Program-made: the position numbers and the translations under genes
Part shown: positions 1 through 11,500 of the stretch, in pieces
Layout of the letters: each line of letters begins with the position of its first letter
How positions within the stretch are numbered: position 1 is the first letter of the stretch
Notes under the pieces: model-generated
Told to the model about the DNA's origin: nothing
Seen by the model: the letters and a program-made list of their open reading frames with translations, nothing else
Databases searched by the model: none
Assembly: GCA_049999765.1 (NCBI GenBank)
Contig: JBNGIQ010009010.1
Span: forward strand, 1 to 43,903
Length of the DNA: 43,903 nt
Direction: 5' to 3'
DNA from: Phaeoceros laevis
Lineage: Eukaryota > Anthocerotophyta > Anthocerotopsida > Notothyladales

Positions 1-641
1 TGTCTTCCTAAGATGTGTATAAGGTGCCGCGATGTAACCTGTGTACTCAAAGGATTTTCATGTAAGCCAATTTTTGTATGCCATAAGCACCCAATTGGAG
101 AACAAATAATACCTTACTAGAAGAAAAAGAAGAGTAGCACCCAATTGGAGAATGGCTAACAAGCCTACCCGTGCGATTGTAATTTCTGCCTGCACAAAAC
201 CTACATAGGCCCAAGATTTTAACCATTACACCAAAAGAGGCTCGGATTTTCAATTTTAATTTAATCCGAAGATTTTGCTATCTCACACAACCTCTAGCCA
301 TGTCCACTCATGAAATTATCCCGATGTTTTACCAACAAACTCAACAAGTAGACTTTGTGTGGCATAGAATTTGTATTTCGTTGCTGGACACTACCGATAT
401 CCTCACGGAGTTTGAGGAGCTCAAGAACTGCTGTCGAGGTCAATGGCGTTATCCTGAGTGAGGCGCGCAACAGGAATGAAGGAATGACCAGCTCTAGTGC
501 ATACAATTGCCACCGTTGAGCAGATAGTCTAAGTGGCATATATAAGCCTTGTGACACTCGTCCATTTGCCGGGATCTGTACTCGACTTCGTCACACATTT
601 GTTCCCACGGCCTTTCTACTCAAGCTTGCTGCGCCTCAGGG
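1..641. other. left-edge flank and PYD3 upstream region
   Basis: Apart from the possible exon at 333-453, I see no gene here. The motif AGCACCCAATTGGAGAA occurs twice, near 87 and 137, as a short direct repeat about 50 bp apart. The last 150 bp should hold the promoter and leader of the beta-ureidopropionase gene; no decisive core element was found. Confidence 0.4.
333..453 (-). other. possible exon of an unrecognised minus-strand gene
   Basis: On the minus strand a pyrimidine-rich tract ends in a good acceptor (CACTCAG) at 455-454. After it, 121 bp stay open in one frame as far as a GTAAAA donor at 332. The 40 encoded residues look protein-like, with several Leu/Lys pairs and a SVQQRNTNSMPHKVYLLS stretch, but I do not recognise the family. 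No partner exon is clear within the window, so it could be the first or second exon of a gene running off the left edge, or chance. Confidence 0.2.
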
Positions 642-1913
642 ATGGAGGCCAGCGGGTGCTTTCCGGGGGGCCACGACACCCTTCACCGCCTCTTGGAGGC
701 GCACCTGCCAGCAGATGCTTTGCAGGAGGTGCAGCGGGTGCTGCTGGGCGTGAATGGTGGCGAGCTGGTGGCAAGGCTGGAGCTGACGGAGACGGTGAAG
801 TCGTTTGCCGATCTCTGGGACTTCGATGTGCAGGAATATCAGTTCAGAGCTGCTGCGGAGGAGCTGCGGCCTCCCCGGGTAGTGCGCATTGGCTTGATTC
901 AGAACAAGATAGTGCTGCCGACAACAGCTCCCATGGCGGAGCAAAGGCAAGCTCTTATGGAGCGGGTGGGGCAGCTTGTGAAGGCAGCTGGGGAGGCGGG
1001 CGTGAATGTGATTTGCTTGCAGGAGGCCTGGACCATGCCGTTTGCATTTTGCACCAGGGAGAAGACATGGTGCGAGTTTGCAGAGAGCGTGGACGGGCAA
1101 AGCACAGCTTTCTTGCAGAAATTTGCTAGGGCTTACAACATGGTGGTTGTGAGCCCTATTTTAGAGCGGGATGAGGCTCACGGTGGTGTGATTTGGAACA
1201 CTGCGGTTGTGATAGGGAACAAGGGTAACATCATTGGGAAGCACAGGAAGAATCACATTCCACGGGTAGGGGACTTCAACGAGAGCACGTACTACATGGA
1301 AGGCAATACTGGGCATCCAGTTTTTGAAACCGAGTATGGAAGAATTGCTGTAAATATCTGCTATGGCAGGCACCATCCGTTGAACTGGCAAGCTTTTGGG
1401 ATGAACGGGGCTGAGATTGTATTCAACCCTTCGGCTACCGTGGGAGAACTTAGTGAGCCCATGTGGGCTGTGGAAGCTCGCAATGCTGCTATTGCAAACA
1501 GTTACTTCGTTGGGGCCATTAATCGTGTGGGGACAGAACATTTCCCCCGGCCGTTCACCTCTGGAGATGGTAAACCGGCACACACCGATTTTGGGCACTT
1601 TTATGGCTCAAGCTATTTGGCAGGACCAGACGCGTCTTGTACTCCGAGTCTATCTCGTACCCGGGATGGTCTTTTGATTGCTTCTGTGGACCTGAACCTC
1701 TGCCAACAGCTGAAAGACAAGTGGGGTTTCAGAATGACTTCCAGATATGACTTGTATGCTGATTTCTTCAGCAAGTTTATCCAACACAATTTCAAACCCC
1801 AGATTGTGAGGGACCCTGTTTTGGATGAGGAACCTGTGCCCCAACAGAGTGGGAAAGTCAAAGCAAGTTCAGCACCAGGGGTTCAGCAACATCTTGCTAA
1901 TGGTGTACCTTGA
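642..1913 (+). CDS. PYD3: beta-ureidopropionase (N-carbamoyl-beta-alanine amidohydrolase)
   Basis: A 423-residue nitrilase-superfamily enzyme for the last step of reductive pyrimidine degradation. It hydrolyses N-carbamoyl-beta-alanine (or the aminoisobutyrate analogue) to beta-alanine, CO2 and ammonia, probably in the cytosol. The nitrilase Glu-Lys-Cys triad is visible: E128 in LQEAW, K203 in HRKNHIPR and C240 in NICYGRHHP. The spacing agrees with animal and plant beta-ureidopropionases. The family signature [13 protein letters not shown] is intact. The N-terminal 75 residues form the helical extension typical of this subgroup. The start is the first ATG of the open frame, and length is normal. 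The gene has no intron although most neighbours have many, which could mean a retrocopy; no poly(A) tract is seen downstream. It converges on the kelch gene, with 194 bp between stops. Confidence 0.95.
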   Translation: MEASGCFPGGHDTLHRLLEAHLPADALQEVQRVLLGVNGGELVARLELTETVKSFADLWDFDVQEYQFRAAAEELRPPRVVRIGLIQNKIVLPTTAPMAEQRQALMERVGQLVKAAGEAGVNVICLQEAWTMPFAFCTREKTWCEFAESVDGQSTAFLQKFARAYNMVVVSPILERDEAHGGVIWNTAVVIGNKGNIIGKHRKNHIPRVGDFNESTYYMEGNTGHPVFETEYGRIAVNICYGRHHPLNWQAFGMNGAEIVFNPSATVGELSEPMWAVEARNAAIANSYFVGAINRVGTEHFPRPFTSGDGKPAHTDFGHFYGSSYLAGPDASCTPSLSRTRDGLLIASVDLNLCQQLKDKWGFRMTSRYDLYADFFSKFIQHNFKPQIVRDPVLDEEPVPQQSGKVKASSAPGVQQHLANGVP

Positions 1914-2107
1914 GGACTCAGTTACCACATTGTTCTGTGCAGATTGTCAGACTGTGTTCTAGTCTCGTCAATAACTCGGAACAGGTTATGGTTCCCATAG
2001 CTGCAGAAATGTTCATATTGTACAGCTGAATTTCTTCCATTGATCACTTGCCCTCCATGGTCTCTCTTTCTGCTGATGAAGCACGCAATAGTCGTTTGGG
2101 GGAATGC

Positions 2108-3774
2108 TTATGGGTTTAAGTTCAAGTTGGTGCGCCATGTCTGGCCTACGATCTTCTTTGGTGACGGATCATTGGGTGCTTTATCTCGCTGCCCAGATGA
2201 CACATACAACCACCCATCCCAATAAGCAACTAGGGCAGTCTTTACTCGGTAAGGAAGCTGCCCTATGGTTCTCCAACTCTGAAAGTGTGCAAGGAAGTAC
2301 AAGAGTCAAGAAAGGGGCAAGCAACAGGGGAGGAAATTGCAATTTGTGGCCTGGAGTTGAAGAGATGTACCAGCTTTTCTGTATCAAACAGAAACACGTC
2401 TCCTATGAGGACCATTTTCTTGGTCAGTGGATTCTTCTCTGTTGAACCACCTGCGGTTACGACAAATCGTCCGACTACACTAGATGCAAACTCTATGTGG
2501 GAATTAGGCTTTGGCATTGAGGGCAGCGATATCCAGTTCGAAGTTCTGTCTTCTAGCATGTAGACATCTCCGTACACAACCTGGAACTCTGTACAGTCAT
2601 TTGGCCAGAAGAGAAGGAAATAACCAATTGGAGCAAAGCGTGTTAGAAGAACGTGAAAAAACCTCTGGTTGACGGGAGCATTTGAATATCGGTGAATTCG
2701 GCTTGGCCACGAAGTCTCCCTCCTGCCCTCCTAACACATACAAGCGATCTTGCACCACTGCAGAGGCCCTATCATCAATAGTGGCAAGCGGTAAGAACCA
2801 AAGTCCATCTTCAAATTGGAAGCAATCCAGTTCAAGCAAAGTAGTCACTGGTGCTTGCACCTGTGGGGACCACCCCGAGGAATAGGAACTTCCCTCTGCC
2901 AATCGAGCTCAAGAGCAACACCGTTTAGGACAGCGAGACTCCAGTGGTCCACTGCAGGCTCATAGCGGTTTTCTTTGCTGCCCGCAACAACATGTAGCCT
3001 CCCTCGCCAATGCTGAGTCGCAGGTGCATACCTGTCAGACATCCCCCTCACGAATCAGTAACATTGTCCTGAGCTAGATCTCAGGTTTAGGATGCCAGAA
3101 GATTGTTGCTACCTCGGCACAGGGAGTGGAGGAAGTTGAGCCCAAGCTCGGGTATGACTGTCCAGGACAAAGCTTGCTGCTGTTGCTCCACGACATTGTG
3201 GGCCAAATTGCCCAGTCACGACGTAAATGTAGCGCCCATCTGTGGCCACACCTAAATGAGAGTGTGCCGTGTCTTGAGGCATCTTAATCTGCTCCTCCCA
3301 TTTGTTGTTTTTCACGTTGTAGACATCAACATGTGCGTGCACCTGCAGACCAATGGTCAGTTTGCTCGGCTTGATCTCGAGGAGAGTGTCCACGGGGGGG
3401 AGTACCTCGTTAATAGTGCTGTATCCAGCGAAAACGTAAAGAAGGCTGCCAATTTGGACAGCTGCTCCATCCAGACGACGCACAGGGGCCTCTGCAACCT
3501 CTTCCCACAACAGGGATGGTATTTCCGGTTCCTCCTGTCTTCCATTCTGCAAGTGGCAACCGCTTCTGAATATGCACGCTACAACTGACGTCCAGCTACG
3601 TGAAAAGCATAGCAAGGTTTGAATAAGGCTTACGCGTGAGAAGGGGTTCCAGCTCGAGAAAATGGCAGTGCGAGTTGAGGCCCACAGCATGTTCGTAAGA
3701 AGAACGACGCTGACAAACACTGCAAAGGCTATCAGGAGTGCCAATCTGGACCACCTTTTTCTCGGACGGACCAT
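2108..3774 (-). CDS. membrane-anchored kelch-repeat protein (At3g27220-like)
   Basis: Six exons on the minus strand: 3774-3634, 3546-3113, 3031-2861, 2768-2663, 2580-2371 and 2278-2108, all joined in phase to give 410 residues. After a basic start (MVRPRKRWSRL) comes one membrane segment (about residues 10-32), which suggests a signal anchor in the secretory pathway. The rest is a kelch beta-propeller with repeated GG and W signatures: LYVFAGY, RYIYVVTGQFG, GRLHVVAGS, RLYVLGGQEGDF, RFVVTAGGSTEK and GWLYVSSGQRD. The order and motifs match the plant At3g27220/At1g51540 group (about 420 residues), whose biochemical role is not established. The frame stays open above the chosen start to a TTG at 3795, but 3774 is the first ATG. 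Intron 1 (3547-3633, 87 bp) has no stop and keeps frame. It shares a divergent upstream region with SIEL. Confidence 0.9.
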
Positions 3775-4163
3775 CCTGAGCAGGTGCCTCCTCAAGGTTG
3801 CAGAGACTCAGTGGAGTAGTATGTGCAGACCACGATGAAACGTCTCCAAGGGTTCGAGCGTTGTCAGGGCGTGCTGTACGGGTGCCCAGATTTGAGCTGT
3901 CATGCTTGAGGTGGATCAATTCAGAGTAATGGCACTACTGTGCAGCGGTGGAGTCCCAGACTATACCTTCTGCGTCGCGTCTTTACCACCTGGAAGCAAT
4001 TCCGGGCAGGGACAAGGTTCTGGACAGTTTGGAGCCCTTTAATCTCCAGGTCCGCAGAGGCTGCAAATTTCCGTGCCTTGAGGTTTGCTGCTCCACTCAA
4101 ATTTTGTTGTAAGAGGCGTGTCTCCGGAAGGAGGAAGCTGCAGCAAACTGGACACAAGGAAAG
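3775..4163. promoter_or_regulatory. shared upstream region of divergent kelch and SIEL genes
   Basis: The 389 bp between the two start codons must hold both promoters and both 5' leaders. I see no clear TATA box or named element that settles where transcription starts on either side. Short frames here are not supported as coding. Confidence 0.5.
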
Positions 4164-7100
4164 ATGAAGCGGAACAGGAGTCTTCTGGAAGCAGGGTCGC
4201 AACTGCATGCGGAAATACATCTCAAAGATCCATCTCATTCAGATCATACGCGACACATCAAGAAGTCACGTTGGATTTCTCCAACGGCTGTTGTTAATCT
4301 ACGGAGTGATGGTGATGTTTTCTCAGAAGCAGCAGATCTCGGCCAACAAAGAGAGGGAGCACCTCTGTCTGGGGGTTTTGAGGCCAGGCAGACTTCCTTG
4401 CCAGAAGCTGGTCCAGAACGCGATACATGTCTGGACGGCACTAGCAAGGGGAGGTATAGATCCACTTCTTCCAGCACTACAGAGAGGCACCATGCCTTTG
4501 TGGAACTCTTGGTCCGCGAGCAGATTTCTAGATTAGCTGACTCAGAAGCCCGTGTTCGAGTGGAGGCAATTCAGTGCGTCGCTGCTCACATTCCTCTTCT
4601 GAAACTCAACACAAGCGCAGCAGAAGACGTCCATGATGCTTTTGTGAAGCAACTGTGGAAGGAGAAAGATGCCTCTGTCTTAGAGAAACTTGTGTTCAGT
4701 ATGTCCCTACTTGCCATTATTGATGCCAAACGTCCTGAAGAGGGCAACAACAGGTGTTGGGTTCAAAGTCCACAAGCCACCCGCCAGCAATATATGGCTG
4801 CAGGCCGTAGCCCATCCGGGCCCATGGTGATGGGTGGTGTTTCTAATTCCTCAGAAAATGACTCCCGAAAGACAGAGGAGATTGATCTTAACAAGGACAG
4901 ATCGTCTGATCTGGAGATGGAAGGTATTGATCTTAATCACAATGCGCAGGAATTTGACAGGGTGACAGAAAAGATTCCCATTTTGGATGTACTTCTGCAA
5001 TATCTGTTAACTCGACGGCAACATATGTCAGATACTGTCAAGTTGCAGCTTCTCCGTTCCTTGTATCATTTGGCTGTGAACTCATCCTCCTTGAGCTGGG
5101 AGGTCATCGCACTAAACATCACCCAGGAGCTGGGAAGTTTAAATCCCCGGGTGCGCATTTGGGGAATGCGGTTGATAACAGAAACCATCAAGCGGACAAA
5201 GGTCTGGAAAGAAGGGCATGGCACTGCTAATAATCTTATTGGTGCCCTGGAGCAATATATGCAGGACACTCATCCAGGCGTAAGGGAAACAACCATAAGG
5301 TCTGTTATGTCACTATGCTCCGATGGGTGGAATCTGACTGAAGGCTGTTACAAGCATGCGGTGAAGTGCCTCGAGGATGATTTTGAAACTGTTCGATTTG
5401 CAGCAGTACAGCTGGTATGTGTTCTACGCATGGTCTGCACTTGTCTTGGGTAGGCGGTCCAGACATTTGCTGGACTGTTGGGATTGATTTTCGTGGTGGC
5501 CCATGATAAAGGTTGGGTTGTGGGTGAAGCAACTTAGCCCTGTCGCTGAGAGTGGGCTACAGATCAAACATGTTGATGCTCCGTTTGTCCAGGTATGTCG
5601 TTGACCCTTCTTTTCTCAAGATTGGGATCTTGAGTTCACCTGGTTACTGTTCTCAGTGAAAGAACGTGCAATGTTTATGGGTAATAAGAAGTTGCACCAG
5701 TGGTCATTCAGGTCTGCAAGCGGCTGACAGATATGAGCTATAAAGTCAGGCAGGTTGCATGCCAGACATTGGGTGACATGAAGTGTGTTAGTGAAGCAGT
5801 GCTCCTTCAAACATTGAGTAAGAAAGTCCTCAATCGTGACAAAGAAGTTGCTTCGGACCCTTCTGTGGCAACACCTGACAGCAGTGTGGAGTCGGCAAAA
5901 GGTGAATCAGCCAGCATTCACTTTGACAGCACTGCTGCTGGCGCCTTTGTCCATGGTCTTGACGATGAATATTTTGAGGTGATTCCTTCAGCATTGATTC
6001 AATAGCTCCATCTTTCCAGACGTGGTGGTCCCTAGAGTACTCGGCATAGCATGCAGTTCTTAGTGTGCTCCATTACCCCATGACACGTCTTTGCAGTTTT
6101 CAAACGTTTACTAAGCTAACTTGGTTTACATGGGTCTGCAGGTACGAGCTGCTGCAATCGAGGCAATGGCAAAGCTGAGTACTGGGTTCAAAAAAATGGC
6201 AGCGGGTGCCGTTGAGCTCTTGGTGGACATGCTGAATGATGATGCAGCAAATGTTCGCATGCAAACCATGCAGGGTTTCTTGCTTCTAGCCCGTGCAGGT
6301 CAACTCGCAGTGCAGGAGGAGCATCTTCACATGGTATAAGCTTATTCTTAGATGATCAAGTTTCTCGTGTTTGCTTTACTTGTGCTTCTTTGCGACTGTG
6401 CTACCGTAGATTTGAAGCTCTTGCAAGGAGATATATGCCAGATAAATCTAACAGCCTTGGTCTATGGCTGCAGTTTCTCAGCGTTTTAGAGGATTGCAAT
6501 GCTGAGATGCGAAGGGCAGTGCAAAATCTACTAGCAGCCATTGAGCTTCCTAGCATTTCAACATATCAGGCTACCGTTCGTGCTCTCATAGCGGGGTTGC
6601 AGAATCATCCTGAAGTATAGGCATGTCTTTTTTGTAAGTGTTTCATTGCACTTGAAGTAAAGCACTAGAATGCCTGATCTTCTCTATCGTTGCAGGATTT
6701 GACGAGTACCATACAGAGTCTAACAAGCTTAGGCATGACACATGGAAGTCAGACCGAGTGCATTGCAGATGGACTGGTTGATGAGGTTTGCGTCAAATTT
6801 GCCCCTGATTCTTTTTCGTCCACGTACTCCCATTTCCAAATGTTGTTGATTTTGTCTGTGACCTGTGGCGATATTGTAGATGAGGAGTATCCTGAATGGC
6901 GATGAAGGCCTTGATGAGCCTCGATATGCAGCTATTTTGGCCTTGTTCATCTCTGCCTCAAGGGCAAGACCTTTGATTTTAACGTTTCTTCCATCTCATA
7001 TGCTTGCACACACTGACAACTACATCCATAAGCTGCCAGAAGGCTTGCCGATTCCTCAAGCCTGGCCACTGGGGAGTACATCAACACAGTTGACTTGGTT

Positions 7101-8449
7101 CTATCAAAACGAGTTATCTTTGAAGCCAAGGGTTGGCGAAGACAAGGATGCAAGTCTGCCAACCCAGCAGATGATCTCTTCGGACAAGACTAAACCAGCA
7201 ATCGGAGCTCTTACGAGGGACAGTTCAGCTCAGGAAACTGGGAGCGTAAGAGCGTGCTCGGTTCTTGATACTGTTGGTCGTGTGGTGCAAACTGCAAACG
7301 AGGCCCTATTGCAGTTGAAGTCAAGAGGCCTGCGTGAGCGCTTGAGAATTATCCGGTGCGATCTCTGGGATATGGAGCTGGTTTCACTCGCAGACATTTC
7401 CCTTTCTGTTTGACTTTAAGCTGAAGCTTAATTTTTATGCTTGTCCGCATGACAGTGTGTGCAGAAACGATTTACAATGTCTGGTCAGCAGAGAAGAGGA
7501 CAACAAGGATGCTGTGAAGTTGGCAATGTTGTATGTGAGCTGCATGTCCTTAGCTGCCCAATTTCATGCCTCTCTGAGAGCAAAGAGTAGCACTAATGGC
7601 AGCAACTCCTTACATCATGTTTGCTCGAGGTTTGAGACCCTTGTGAAACGAATGCAGCACTGTTTTACTGGTCAGCAGCGTCAGATGCAACTCTTCATGC
7701 AGGAACTCAATCTCTTGGTTCTGGTTTGGAAGCAAGCATCACAGTCCACTCTGGCTGCCCCAGACGGTTGGATAGCCATCGATAAGGAGATCAGAGCAGC
7801 AATTGCTACTGCAGAGGCAGGTTTTACACAGGAAGAGCTTCAAGAGTCCCACCTCTTCAGAGCAGCACGAGAGCTTGTACCGGACACTGCTGCCTATCCA
7901 CGGGTATACAGCTCAAAGTTGAGAGGTGCTGCCCGGGGTGTGGCACTTGACTGCTGGCCCATTATGATTGTCAGTTATCTGGCAACAATCAGGGAAAAGC
8001 AAGCAGAGATCAGGGCACCAAAGGGAACATGTGAAAACCCCCTTCCTTTCTCCTTTGGAATGCCCCTGGCCATTCAACTCGACATCACTTTGCACAATGT
8101 AAGTACCAGCAATATGGACAGAATTTGGGTGCAGTTCGCACTGGATAACTGTGCACCGCAATTTACGTACTTGGATACGGACACTGCTATCAGGACTGCA
8201 GAGAGGGATAATTCGACATACACTAGTCGAGAAATGGATGCCTTGTGCAGGCGAACTTCTACTGTGGTTCAGGTAGGGCACATGCCATCAGTTGAAGCTT
8301 GCGTAGCCAAAATTGGGATTATCATGGAGTGTTTTAGCGATTTAGGTCGTTATACAAACAGAGCCCGCAGAGGACCTAGGAAGGACTCTTTTTTGTTACC
8401 ACTGTCGACTTTGGCTGAGGTTCATTTGAGCCGATACCGGGTTCCGTAG
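4164..8449 (+). CDS. SIEL: SIEL / Integrator complex subunit 4-like HEAT-repeat protein
   Basis: Eight exons: 4164-5414, 5512-5592, 5712-5978, 6142-6333, 6474-6614, 6696-6785, 6880-7355 and 7456-8449, coding 1163 residues. All introns are GT-AG, 81 to 163 bp. The first 110 residues are low-complexity. HEAT/ARM helices follow (for example SRLADSEARVRVEAIQCVAA, RLTDMSYKVRQVACQTLGD and VRAAAIEAMAKLSTGFKKM), and the FVHGLDDEYFEV segment is typical of the SIEL/INTS4 family. The C-terminal half ends with the family's beta-rich tail (RGPRKDSFLLPLSTLAEVHLS). In animals INTS4 scaffolds the snRNA-processing Integrator cleavage module. In Arabidopsis SIEL binds SHORT-ROOT and is essential for embryos. 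This protein is about 200 residues longer than I recall for Arabidopsis SIEL, mainly from the N-terminal region and an acidic insert near residues 205-260. It converges on the PX gene with 128 bp between stops. Confidence 0.9.
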
Positions 8450-8577
8450 GTGACTGTTTACCACTGAACATGCGCAATGCGACCTGTTTCTCATGATTTG
8501 GTGAAAGAGACAAGAGTTGAGGAGATTTTGGGAGCCTCTGTATGCATATTACCTCACTTCCTAGCAAATGGCAGCAG

Positions 8578-11500
8578 TCACACTACTGAGCTTCTTACAT
8601 CAAGGACAACGTCATGGAGCTCTGGGAAGGCTGCAAGAATCAGAATTTCTAGTAGACTATACGATAGCTGCTTCATAAACAGTGCTGACTGTATGAAGTG
8701 ATAGATGTCCTTGGCACACCTTTGGTACTGCTTCCCTCCAATAAGGCCTACTAAGGTCATCGGAGCTCGATCAAGCATAATTTCTCGTACAATCTCTTTC
8801 CGCCTTGCTGCCTCACGTTGCTGCTCAAACGTTAGAGGTTGCGGATGACCAGGAGGCGTATTCACTCGCGGTGTGGAGTTATTTGCTGCATTCCGTTTGG
8901 TGATAAAAAGGCCATCTCGCCACAAAAAGCCTCTCACCCATCTAATGCCTGCAGCGACGGACTCCTCCTTCCGTAGCCATTGGATATTACTTAGTAGCCA
9001 CTCATCCATTGTACCGCCCATTATCAGCTGCAAGGCTTCCTTTGCAATCCAGAAAACCTGCCGTCTGAGCCAGCCACGCCCCTGAAGCTGAAAAATAACA
9101 TCTACAAGGTTAAGAAGGGGTACACTCAAATTTGGAGGGGCCCATTCTTGCGGTATCCCAAGATCCTCGTCCACAGTATCTGAACCCACTAAAGATTCAA
9201 CAGGGGAGTGGCCCTCAGATAAGGCCCTTCCACCTTTTCCATCCCGGTACGCGTGGTAATTTTGCACAGATTGTCTGGAGGGCAGCTCGCTGTCTGAGAA
9301 TGCTCCTTCAAACTGTGCCTGAGGTGGGCTATTTTCCATGTTCCCCATCTCATCATCCAGTAGATGAGCTGCTAGACCCCTTTCACCATAGTCAGCATCA
9401 GCAAGGAGAAGAGCCTGCGGTAAGTCTTGCGTGAAACTTACACAGCTTACTACCTCTGATGTACCAGTAGTTGTGACACGCTTCCTGACTCCGGTGGTTG
9501 CTGTTTTAAACACTTCCTGAAGGTCATCTGAAACCCCACGAATCTGGCGAAAGACATCATCAACAGCATCATCCACATTACCAGCAATAGTCTTCATCAT
9601 TGAATCAGAGTTGCTGAATGCATAATTCACAGAGTTCACACTCAAAAAATCCCATACTTCATGCTGCTCGGAGATGCTTGGGCGGGATAAGAGCTCCTGC
9701 AAATACCCATCAAGTAGTGCACATCGTTCAAGGATGAACGCGTCATCCATGTTAGAAGATAGATACCGTTTTGGCGGCAGATTAAGGTCATAATGAGGTA
9801 TCTCTTTCAAGCGCCGATGCAGCTGTTCAAAATTTCGGTATCTTCTCTGCACTTTCCAGATTCTGTCCAAAGAATCCATGACTGAGATAGTGTATGCCAC
9901 AAATGGTCGTGACACATCCTTGAAAACATGATAGCCAATCACCTTGCAGCGAAATTTACTTGGAGAGACTGGTTCGTAGTATGTCTTCTCACTGAAAGGC
10001 CTGCTGGTAGCTTGGCTGTAGGTTTCCACATTGGGACTCAGTACGTCTGTATCTGATCCTTTGGAAGAATTCCAACTGCTATCTTGACGATCTAGCCCTC
10101 GTTTGAGTTCTTGCCAACCCTCATACTCTGAGATACTTTTAGAACGCCTGTGTTGGGATGATGATTGCTGTCCTGCATGAACCTGACGGCGAGCAACATT
10201 TCCAGCAGGCCTTGGCAAATCTTCTAGGAAGCTCAGAGGGTGCTTCTTCGCTTCTGAGACTTTCAGAGGTGTTACGCTTGTCTGAGAACCTACGGAACTA
10301 TTGCTCCCTGCAACTCTGTAAGTCTTTGCACCAGCGAATCCAATCCCAGGGACATCTTCATCATCCTGGTCTTCTAGCAACAGTTTGCCAACACTCTCCT
10401 TCACTCGCCTTACTTCAGGAGCACTAGATCTTGGGACGGTGACCTTGGCTGATTCTTTCCGTTCATTTTGCTGGGTGCTGACAACTGTCACAGAGACCTT
10501 GTCTCCTTTGCTGCGGTCTCTTGTGCCAGAGGCAAGTACCACCTGTTCTTCCGGACCTTGCAAAATCTCTTCCGTTGCACTGAGGGCTGTCTTTAATATC
10601 TCTGTGTCGTTTGGGGCTGCAATGGGCACCAGCTGAGCAGCTTTGGGAGATGTGGTTCTTGCTTCCCTCTTTTTGTAATTGCGGCCTTTAGTCCACATGG
10701 CATCCAAATGCTCTGGAGCAAGAACCTGACTTCTCTTCTGACTGGCAAGATCAGTGGCACGTGCCCAAGCCTTTGAAGCACCAGGCCGCCTCTGGCGAGC
10801 AGTCTCATGCCTATTCTCTTGATTGGACCCTGATGGAGGTCTTTCATTGATTGTAACATTCCTTGCTTGCACATGCTTACCAGCTGAGGGTGGGTTTGGT
10901 GACTCAACAACTGAAAGCTCTGCCATCTCCAAGGAAGAGTCATCAGAAGCTGATGTCGGCACCTTGTTGACCTTAGCATTCAATACTGTGCTTCTCAGAG
11001 GTTGCTCGATATGAACCTTGTTTCTTGCTGCCTGTACACGAGACTCGATAAGCTGGTTGATAATAATAGGATTGACCAGATTTACAACAGGCCGCACAAC
11101 TGCACATGCTAGAAGCTCACGAGTAAGTGACAGGACCAGCCTATTCTGCTTATCTTGAGGCCTCAAAACAATCTCGACAACTTCTCCAACAAGACGCCGA
11201 AGAACCACATACTCTGCCTCTGGTGAGGCCACAGCCGGGTGCAACTCCCGTGAAGCAACTAGGGACTGCTTCAGCTTTTCATCCCTCTGCTCCGAGGACA
11301 GCTTCACTAGGATATCCACACCAACACGAGCCTGAGTTCGTCTGAAAAGTTCCAGGTGGCTTGCAACAAGATCAACCATATCCTTAGTCATCAATGTGAT
11401 CAAGTTCACTTTCTTCGCCCTCTGAGCTACTTCTCCAATTACACCATTGATGAGCAACCTGATCTCCTCTGGCACCTCAAGATCCGGAGACAGGGCAGAA

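Noticed and set aside
533-1129. A 198-codon plus-strand frame overlapping the beta-ureidopropionase gene
   Set aside because: Out-of-frame shadow of the enzyme frame, Gly/Ala/Arg-rich because of GC-rich codons.
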